In this document: positions 1 to 5,590 of the stretch, in pieces
How positions within the stretch are numbered: the stretch's first letter is position 1
How the letters are laid out: every line of letters begins with the position of its first letter
Assembly (NCBI GenBank): GCA_903959115.1
Contig: CAJBVU010000329.1
Location: 1 to 10,428, forward strand
Reading direction: 5' to 3'
DNA: 10,428 nucleotides
From: an uncultured Bacteroidota bacterium
GTDB taxonomy: Bacteria > Bacteroidota > Bacteroidia > NS11-12g > UBA955
The notes under the pieces: model-generated
What the model was told of the DNA's origin: nothing
Databases searched by the model: none
What the model saw: only the letters and a program-made list of their open reading frames with translations
Translations under genes and position numbers: made by a program

Positions 1-496
1 CAATTTTGGCAATTTCCTTTTCCGTTTCCGCTTTGGGGGGATGGTTTTTTAAGTAAATCACAAATCCGTGATAGCAGTTTTCTGCCGCATCCAATGTTTT
101 TGGTGATTTCTGTTCAAAGACTCTCCAGACGATATCGTTTTGTTTGAAAACATCGGGCCAAAGCTGTTTTAGGTTGTTCAAACGACGTTGATTGAGTTTG
201 GGCTGATTGAATGTGTCCAACTGCTTGTATCGGGTGTATACCAGATGAATTGCGTGAACTTCTGAGGCGGGGGGCAATTTGACCTTGTAGGCTTCGGGTT
301 TGAACTGAGAACTTGCGAATGGCATGGGCAACAGAACAACCAGTCTGCCTGTATCGGTGGGATGGAGATTGATTACGTAGGGCTTGTTTGCGATTATATC
401 AGCGATTTTGACTTGGGCGTTCACCGAGACAAATGTGAAAATCGCGAACAGCGCTGCGATGCAATTTTTCCATGCGGCGGTAATCCACAAATTCAA
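1..496 (-). CDS. Secreted protein of unknown function, 3' end cut by the window edge, probable TTG start
   Basis: Reverse-strand reading frame open from the bshB1 stop to the window edge, at least 165 codons. I do not recognise the family. The N-terminus reads as a Sec signal peptide: a single Lys near residue 10, a hydrophobic core at about residues 13-25 (IAALFAIFTFVSV), then NAQ, a typical Bacteroidota cleavage site. The mature part has a beta-like opening (VINLHPTDTGRLVVLLP), then a basic, Gln/Asn-rich helical stretch (LNQRRLNNLKQLWPDVF) and a segment with Cys and His (ENCYHGFVIY). No ATG precedes the signal peptide in this frame. TTG at 496-494 or 490-488 is the likely start, 22 or 28 bases after the bshB1 stop, so co-transcription with bshB1 is likely. 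The in-frame Met further down lies inside the mature region and would lose the signal. Export is supported; function is unknown. Confidence 0.68.
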   Translation of the reverse strand, partial: MNLWITAAWKNCIAALFAIFTFVSVNAQVKIADIIANKPYVINLHPTDTGRLVVLLPMPFASSQFKPEAYKVKLPPASEVHAIHLVYTRYKQLDTFNQPKLNQRRLNNLKQLWPDVFKQNDIVWRVFEQKSPKTLDAAENCYHGFVIYLKNHPPKAETEKEIAKI

Positions 497-518
497 AGAA
501 TGGGCGACGATATTTTTT

Positions 519-1247
519 TTACAGTATATCAAGTAAATTGCTTGTTCCGATGCATCGTTCAGTGGTGAAACCTTCGCCGTATTTACAGCCGATCAATCGA
601 CCGAATTCTTGGGCTCGGGCCTCCAAAAAGGATAAGAAATCTTGTCCGCTAATGGGTGTTTGCGGCTCTTGGTTATTTGGATCGTAGAACTGGCTCTTGA
701 ATGCCATGATGGCGGCCATTTTCTGTTCATATTCATTGGAAATATCGACAATTAAATTGGGACCGATGTTGCGATCTTGTATGTAATTGTAGATGGTTTT
801 AGGTCGATGCGCAGCAAGATTCTCGCCGTCATGATCACAAACTATTTTGGGAAGACCAGACAAAAAGCAAGCACGTGAAACCAGCGATGCGGCACGGCCA
901 TGGTCTGGATGTCGGTCCGAAACAGCATTGGCCAACACAATTTGCGGTTTGTATTTGCGAATTTCTTTAATCACTTTGATCAAAGTTTCTTCATTTTCTT
1001 CAAAGAAACCATCGCCAAGATTCAGGTTATCGCGCACAGCTAATCCCATAATTTTTGCGCTTTCGGCAGCTTCTTGATCGCGCAGTTCGGCAGAGCCTCT
1101 GGTCCCCAACTCACCACGAGTTAAATCGATGATTCCGCAGGCATGTCCCATATTGATGTGCTTCATTAGGGTTCCGGATGCGGCCAATTCAACATCATCG
1201 GGGTGGGCGGCGAAAGCCAGTATTTTTAGGGTTGGGAATTGACTCAT
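519..1247 (-). CDS. bshB1: Bacillithiol biosynthesis deacetylase BshB1 (N-acetylglucosaminyl-malate deacetylase)
   Basis: LmbE/PIG-L family zinc deacetylase of 242 aa, the usual length. It removes the acetyl group from GlcNAc-malate to give GlcN-malate, the second step of bacillithiol synthesis in the cytoplasm. The AHPDD-E metal and catalytic motif is at residues 14-20 (His15, Asp17, Asp18) and the second motif RHPDH is at 112-116. The stretch DLTRGELGTRG (41-51) and the end YGEGFTTER are typical of BshB1 rather than of general LmbE proteins. The ATG overlaps the stop of the upstream M28 gene by four bases (ATGA), implying translational coupling. The glycosyltransferase (bshA) and cysteine-adding enzyme (bshC) are not in this window. 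A role in detoxification (Mca/BshB2-like) is less likely on sequence. Confidence 0.92.
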   Translation of the reverse strand: MSQFPTLKILAFAAHPDDVELAASGTLMKHINMGHACGIIDLTRGELGTRGSAELRDQEAAESAKIMGLAVRDNLNLGDGFFEENEETLIKVIKEIRKYKPQIVLANAVSDRHPDHGRAASLVSRACFLSGLPKIVCDHDGENLAAHRPKTIYNYIQDRNIGPNLIVDISNEYEQKMAAIMAFKSQFYDPNNQEPQTPISGQDFLSFLEARAQEFGRLIGCKYGEGFTTERCIGTSNLLDIL

Positions 1248-2236
1248 AATGAGGCGGGTGGATTAAAAATCAGGTGGAGCATGGTGTTTCCAACGGCGTT
1301 CAAAGTGCGCTTATCCACGGCATCCAGGTTATCGTCGTGGGTATGCCAAAAGGGTGCAAATCCACTATTGGGGTTGTACTGTATGATATCGATCATTGGG
1401 ATTTTGGTGGCCTCATAAACGTATTTATGGTCGTCTGTGATCGCTCCAATGAGTTTCAAAGGAAAGTAGTTTTCATAGCCCAATTCTTGAGCAATTTGCC
1501 AGGTATGGACAAGGACCCAGTTTGCGTAATTGTTAGAATTTTCTTCCCACATAAACTGAGCGTTGTTGCCGCCAACCATGTCCAGAAGTACGCCGAAACT
1601 TGCTTTATAATTTGGAATATGTGGGGTTTTACCCCAATACTGACTGCCGAGGCAGAAGGAGTTTTCTATTTCGGAAATACCGAGATCTTCGGCATCAAAA
1701 AGTATGAAATCGATGCCCCAATTGGGTTTTTGGGTTTTGAGATTTTTAGCCAATTCAAGGATAATTCCTACGCCACTGGCACCGTCGTTTGCTCCAAGGA
1801 TGGGTTCGGTTTGTTTTTGATCGTCTTGGTCGGCGTAAGGTCTACTGTCCCAATGCGATGCGATGATCATGCGATTTTTGGCTTTCGGGTTTACACTTCC
1901 GATGATGTTATAAATGGGTATTTTCTTGCCGTCTTTGGGTGCTTTGCCTTCGCCGGTTTGGAAATAGGCGGTGTCGCAGGTGTTTTGAAGTTCCTTAAAA
2001 AGCCAATCTGCGCATTTTTTGTGAGCAGCGGTACCAGGAATACGAAAGCCAAAGGCCAATTGTTTTTCTATATTTTGATAGGCATTTTCGGCTGAAAATC
2101 CGGAAATTTTACGAGTAACGATACCCTCCTCGGTGGATGAAGAATCTGTGGGAACTTGGGTTTGGGTATCACCACCACATCGCCATAAAAGTATAGTTGC
2201 GGTGGTAATGAGGATTAAAAATGCGCGTGCTTTCAT
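1244..2236 (-). CDS. M28-family zinc metallohydrolase, glutaminyl-peptide cyclotransferase-like, probable lipoprotein
   Basis: 330 aa from the ATG at 2236. A TTG three bases upstream is also in frame but gives no better start. Residues 1-20 form a short basic, then hydrophobic signal ending at Cys20 (LLWRC), followed by a Ser/Thr/Glu-rich tether. This reads as a lipoprotein, although Arg just before the Cys is atypical. The M28 catalytic layout follows: HWDSRP (His128), GANDGASG (Asp151), FDAEDLG (Glu183 as probable base, Asp184 as ligand), LLDMVGG (Asp219), DDH (His270) and WHTHDDN (His298). The HWDSR, LLD and WHT-DDN spacing resembles glutaminyl cyclases, in which one zinc is bound by the equivalents of Asp151, Asp184 and His298. 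It may therefore cyclise N-terminal Gln on exported proteins; an aminopeptidase role cannot be excluded. First gene of the minus-strand unit with bshB1. Confidence 0.9.
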   Translation of the reverse strand: MKARAFLILITTATILLWRCGGDTQTQVPTDSSSTEEGIVTRKISGFSAENAYQNIEKQLAFGFRIPGTAAHKKCADWLFKELQNTCDTAYFQTGEGKAPKDGKKIPIYNIIGSVNPKAKNRMIIASHWDSRPYADQDDQKQTEPILGANDGASGVGIILELAKNLKTQKPNWGIDFILFDAEDLGISEIENSFCLGSQYWGKTPHIPNYKASFGVLLDMVGGNNAQFMWEENSNNYANWVLVHTWQIAQELGYENYFPLKLIGAITDDHKYVYEATKIPMIDIIQYNPNSGFAPFWHTHDDNLDAVDKRTLNAVGNTMLHLIFNPPASL

Positions 2237-2246
2237 CAAAGTTGTA

Positions 2247-2254
2247 CAAAGTTA
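2247..2254 (-). promoter_or_regulatory. Candidate Bacteroidota -7 promoter element for the M28-bshB1 unit
   Basis: Read on the minus strand the bases are TAACTTTG, an exact match to the TAnnTTTG element of Bacteroidota sigma-A promoters. The nearest upstream TTG (2282-2280) is 25 bases away, a little longer than the usual spacing of about 17-23. The element lies only about 10 bases before the ATG at 2236, so a transcript from it would have a leader of a few bases. The 82-base gap between the divergent M28 and yicC genes must hold promoters for both directions. I found no convincing element for yicC: a TAATTTCG at 2300-2307 has one mismatch and no correctly spaced TTG. Confidence 0.3.
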
Positions 2255-2318
2255 ATTAATTGTTGGTGGATGGGTGATTCAAAATTGTTGATTAAGGGTT
2301 AATTTCGCTTGAATTAGC

Positions 2319-3206
2319 ATGGATAATTCGATTCAGAGTATGACGGGCTTCGGAAGGGCCCAAATGGAAACGCCTTCGTTGCGTGCGGTTTGTGAGGTTA
2401 AGGCGTTAAACGGACGGTATTTTGAGGCGGATTTGCGTTTGCCCAAATTTTTGTATGAGATTGATCCTCAAATACGTAGGTTATTGAGTGAAAAGTTGGA
2501 AAGAGGGACAATTACTTGTACTTATTCCATCACTTTCCCTAATGTGAAGGCGGAAGATCAAGAGATTCACATCAATGTGGGTTTGGCAAAAGCGTATTTG
2601 GATAAGTATCAGGAATTGAGTGGCGCCTTGGGCGTGGAGTTCCGTGATCCAATCCGCGATATCATTCGCATTCCGGAGGTCATTCAAACAGGGGAGCGCG
2701 GCGTAGAAGACGAAGTGAAAAAGGCCATTGTGGCACTTACACTGCAAGCGGCGGATATGTTGGTTCAGTTTCGCAAAGAAGAAGGGATGGCAACAGGAGT
2801 TAAGTTGTTGTCGTTGGTGGAATCAATCCAACTCGATTTGAACGAAGTTTCAGTCCACGAGGAGCCGCGCAAGCAAGGCTTGCGCGATCGCATTTATGGT
2901 CAATTGGCCGACCATGTATCGTCTGAATTGAGAGATAACAATCGTTTTGAGCAGGAGATTTTAATGTACCTCGACAAGTGGGATATTGCTGAGGAAAAGC
3001 AGCGTTTGCAGCAGCATTTGGACTATTTCAGAACCTGCCTACAAAAGGAACCCTTGGGTAGAAAACTGAATTTTATCGCCCAAGAAATGGGTAGAGAAAT
3101 GAATACCATGGGTGTGAAAAGCAATTACTTTCCGATGCAACAGGCTGTAGTTCAGATGAAAGAAAAATTGGAACAAATCAAAGAACAAGTCTTAAATCTC
3201 GTTTGA
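2319..3206 (+). CDS. yicC: YicC/YloC family endoribonuclease
   Basis: 295 aa, full length for the family. The N-terminal signature SMTGFGRA is at residues 7-14, followed by the typical EVKALNGRYFEADLRLP (26-42). The C-terminal DUF1732 part contains the hallmark GRKLNFIAQEMGREMNTMGVKSN-like stretch at 247-269, with a predicted coiled helix just before it (about 215-240). Homologues from E. coli and B. subtilis have been described as endoribonucleases or RNA-decay factors; the precise substrate here is unknown. The gene starts at an ATG in the divergent gap shared with the M28 gene and is the first of six closely packed plus-strand genes. In many bacteria yicC is followed by gmk. Here it is followed instead by two exported proteins, the first beginning five bases after the yicC stop. 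Confidence 0.95.
   Translation: MDNSIQSMTGFGRAQMETPSLRAVCEVKALNGRYFEADLRLPKFLYEIDPQIRRLLSEKLERGTITCTYSITFPNVKAEDQEIHINVGLAKAYLDKYQELSGALGVEFRDPIRDIIRIPEVIQTGERGVEDEVKKAIVALTLQAADMLVQFRKEEGMATGVKLLSLVESIQLDLNEVSVHEEPRKQGLRDRIYGQLADHVSSELRDNNRFEQEILMYLDKWDIAEEKQRLQQHLDYFRTCLQKEPLGRKLNFIAQEMGREMNTMGVKSNYFPMQQAVVQMKEKLEQIKEQVLNLV
2866..2886. repeat. Perfect 9-bp inverted repeat with 3-base loop inside yicC
   Basis: The arms CGCGCAAGC and GCTTGCGCG are exact reverse complements separated by AAG. As RNA this is a GC-rich stem-loop in the middle of the yicC message. There are no flanking direct repeats, and the encoded residues (PRKQGLRDR) look plausible for the family helix at this place. It may simply be coding sequence that happens to fold. 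No U-tract follows, so a terminator is unlikely. Confidence 0.45.
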
Positions 3207-3211
3207 TAAAA

Positions 3212-5590
3212 ATGGCAAAACAAAAATCACGAATCGGCCGGAGGCTTTGGCAACTGGTGATTTGTTTAACGCTCGCAAAAATTGGCTCCATCTCACCTCT
3301 AGGCGCCCAGTGGTCTAGTCCTGAGCCGCAGGTTGACACAACCAATATTTACTTGTTTGTTGATACGATTGCGGCAAAAGAGCCGGTTTATCAAGGGCCT
3401 GTTTTTCAGGACAGCTTAAAACGCAGAGTTACTTTGATGGATTGGAGCAACACTGCATTTACTGCGAGTACATCGGATGCATTGTTGTCCTTGTTGCGCA
3501 GCGGCGATCTAACCAAATTTGATCTTGTCTATCTGCCTTGGCATAGAATCCAAATTGTGTTGATGCAACAATATTTGCGACATCCCGATTCGTTGCACAT
3601 GGATTATTTGCACGTTAGTTGGGAAGATGATGTTGAATTTCCAGAGTCATTGTTTCTGGCGATGCGTGATTTCCAGAAAAAGCAACCCGGCGCAATCGAA
3701 AAGATCCGATTTGAGTCGTTGAGTTATTCTCAGGATTTTTTAAATACCTCTGATGAGTCGCGCAGTGATGACAATTCAGAAATGCTGACATATCCTGATG
3801 GTGAATATGAATGGGCGTTGGCGGTTGCCTTGAATTCGCTGTTTCCGGCCGATAATTCTGTGGGTTTGAAAACAGATTCAACGGGTGGAATATTTGTACC
3901 AACGTCGCTTAGAACCCATGTTGAGGCGACAAGAGCGATGGTTTCTTCTACTTTATGGGACCGTTTTTGGAAAGCCAGAGCTGAGTCGTTGCGTGAATCA
4001 ACGGAGACGAGTGAGTCAACGGAGTCCTCGGACGACAATTCATCGGATGATGATTCAGAAATAGATCCGGCGTTTGGTAGTGTGCCAACAATTACGGGTT
4101 TACGCGATTCGATGCCTTTCATTAAAGCGGATTTAGAGAACTGGATTCCTGAGGAAAACAGGGAAATGTTCCAACAATTATTGCCCTATTTTGGCCGCGT
4201 TCAAGAGCTTGAAACAGATTTGAGCGATTATGCTAAATCTCCCTATAACACCAACAAGACGGTGATGCATCAGATTCCGTCGGCACAACAAGTCATGCAA
4301 AGTGCAGTGAATCGCGGTGCGAGAAATGCATATGAGGCAATCACGTTTAGAAATGGACAAATTGCCGAGATTGCCAAGGAAAATGGTCGTGTATTGATAT
4401 TGTCTGATGACTACAGGGAGTGTATCAATCGCTCCACGTATGTGCCGAATGCGATGCCCAGCTTGCTGAGTGGTCTGATTGATGCGGGTGTGAAAAAGGA
4501 TGATGTTTTAAGGGTATTTATTGTGCCAGAAGATGAGTTTGATATTAAGCCCGAGTTGATTTCCAATAAAACTGATTCGGTGAGTATGGGTGATGGACAT
4601 TTGCGTGATTTGAGAAAGAACCCAACACTATTTCGGGTAACCACGGATACTGCAACTGTAGTTATTTCGGGTGAGCCCTTCGGTTTGGAAACGAATGTGG
4701 GAGATTCTGCGAATCCAATTAAGGTGTTTATCCCCTTGAACAAATATGAAATAACCGATCAATTGCTGGTAAAAACGGTGTTTTTGGCTTCGCAAGCCCA
4801 GTCTGAAATTCCGCAATTATATGATACCGCTATGGCCATTTATGATGAAGGGTATAATGAATCGGAACAGTATAGGTCAAATTATTTGCGAGGTTACAAT
4901 TCGGCGTTTCAAATCAATTACGTATACGGCATCAATCGCTTGAAATTGGGCGCTTTGAATACTGTTTTGCGGTCGGAAGGTTTCACAGAGATTGGAATGA
5001 TACATTCTCAGGGCTTATCGTTTGGTTTATCCCACCAGATGGGCAGTGATGACGAAGGGGTTAGGGCTAGGAAGATGATTAAAAATGACCGTTTGGTAAT
5101 TGCCCAATCCTCGTCGTTGATGAATTCCAATCTGCGAAGCACTTATGTTTTGTGGTATGATGAAAATGAGATTTCCATGGGAAGACATTTTACTTTGGGA
5201 GTTGGGGGGTATTCGGGTTATGTGCGACATGAGTTGAAGAAATTTACCGGCATTAGCGGTGGGTTTATCAATCAGGATCAGCCGAGTGTTAAAGTGGTGA
5301 ATCCTGCGTTTGTGTATGGATTTTCAGTTTCTCCTACGTTGAGGTTTGGTAATTTGTATGCCAGGGCTTCGGCGGGATATGGATGGGATTGGGGAAAGAA
5401 GACTTGGACTTACCAGGGTTCACCTATGAATACTGCGGGTGGAATAAAAAGTACGGGTTTGTTTATGTCGGCTGAAATTGGGTATTGTTATCGATTTGAT
5501 TTTAAAAGTAAAAAAGATGATTACGCCGCTGCGGTTGATTACACCAGTGAGTCAGGTACCAAATCAAATAAAAGGAGGGCTTTACGATGA
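3212..5590 (+). CDS. Exported protein of unknown function; probable inactive paralogue of the downstream Ere/ChaN-like protein, with C-terminal barrel-like segment
   Basis: 792 aa from the ATG at 3212; an in-frame TTG nine bases upstream is less likely. A basic n-region and hydrophobic core end at GAQ (31-33), a signal peptide. Residues 72-133 can be laid without gaps on residues 54-115 of the next gene's product, with about ten identities by eye. The best part is RIQIVLMQQYLRHPDSLHMDYL. In this alignment the partner's Glu60, His62 and Glu91 correspond to Trp78, Asn80 and Pro109. A later shared FRN (379-381) leads to SDDYREC, where the partner has GRCHTSL, so the late His is Arg402. An acidic Ser/Asp/Glu linker spans about 259-285. 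Residues about 640-765 alternate in beta-barrel fashion and match the partner at GVGG, the GY-D-W-Q pattern and AEIGY. A basic tail (766-792) follows. Probably a secreted or outer-membrane pseudoenzyme; function unknown. Confidence 0.8.
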   Translation: MAKQKSRIGRRLWQLVICLTLAKIGSISPLGAQWSSPEPQVDTTNIYLFVDTIAAKEPVYQGPVFQDSLKRRVTLMDWSNTAFTASTSDALLSLLRSGDLTKFDLVYLPWHRIQIVLMQQYLRHPDSLHMDYLHVSWEDDVEFPESLFLAMRDFQKKQPGAIEKIRFESLSYSQDFLNTSDESRSDDNSEMLTYPDGEYEWALAVALNSLFPADNSVGLKTDSTGGIFVPTSLRTHVEATRAMVSSTLWDRFWKARAESLRESTETSESTESSDDNSSDDDSEIDPAFGSVPTITGLRDSMPFIKADLENWIPEENREMFQQLLPYFGRVQELETDLSDYAKSPYNTNKTVMHQIPSAQQVMQSAVNRGARNAYEAITFRNGQIAEIAKENGRVLILSDDYRECINRSTYVPNAMPSLLSGLIDAGVKKDDVLRVFIVPEDEFDIKPELISNKTDSVSMGDGHLRDLRKNPTLFRVTTDTATVVISGEPFGLETNVGDSANPIKVFIPLNKYEITDQLLVKTVFLASQAQSEIPQLYDTAMAIYDEGYNESEQYRSNYLRGYNSAFQINYVYGINRLKLGALNTVLRSEGFTEIGMIHSQGLSFGLSHQMGSDDEGVRARKMIKNDRLVIAQSSSLMNSNLRSTYVLWYDENEISMGRHFTLGVGGYSGYVRHELKKFTGISGGFINQDQPSVKVVNPAFVYGFSVSPTLRFGNLYARASAGYGWDWGKKTWTYQGSPMNTAGGIKSTGLFMSAEIGYCYRFDFKSKKDDYAAAVDYTSESGTKSNKRRALR
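5571..5578 (+). promoter_or_regulatory. Strong Shine-Dalgarno sequence for the second exported protein
   Basis: AAAGGAGG lies eight bases before the ATG at 5587, inside the last codons of the upstream gene. It coincides with two successive AGG arginine codons (KRR near that protein's C-terminus). None of the other starts in the window shows a comparable sequence. Bacteroidota generally make little use of Shine-Dalgarno pairing, so the site stands out. It supports 5587 as the start and suggests coupled or boosted translation of the downstream protein. Confidence 0.6.

Noticed and set aside
471..473. ATG on the minus strand as the start of the leftmost gene
   Set aside because: Its frame meets a stop after about 25 codons and does not encode the signal peptide or mature protein.
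1274..2095. A 273-codon open frame on the plus strand opposite the M28 gene
   Set aside because: It lies wholly antisense to a gene with intact catalytic motifs, has no recognisable domain, and is rich in residues expected from the mirror frame.
2237..2239. TTG as the start of the M28 gene
   Set aside because: An ATG follows immediately and gives an equivalent lipoprotein signal.
3203..3205. TTG overlapping the yicC stop as the start of the first exported protein
   Set aside because: The ATG three codons later gives a complete signal peptide; the overlap alone is weak evidence.
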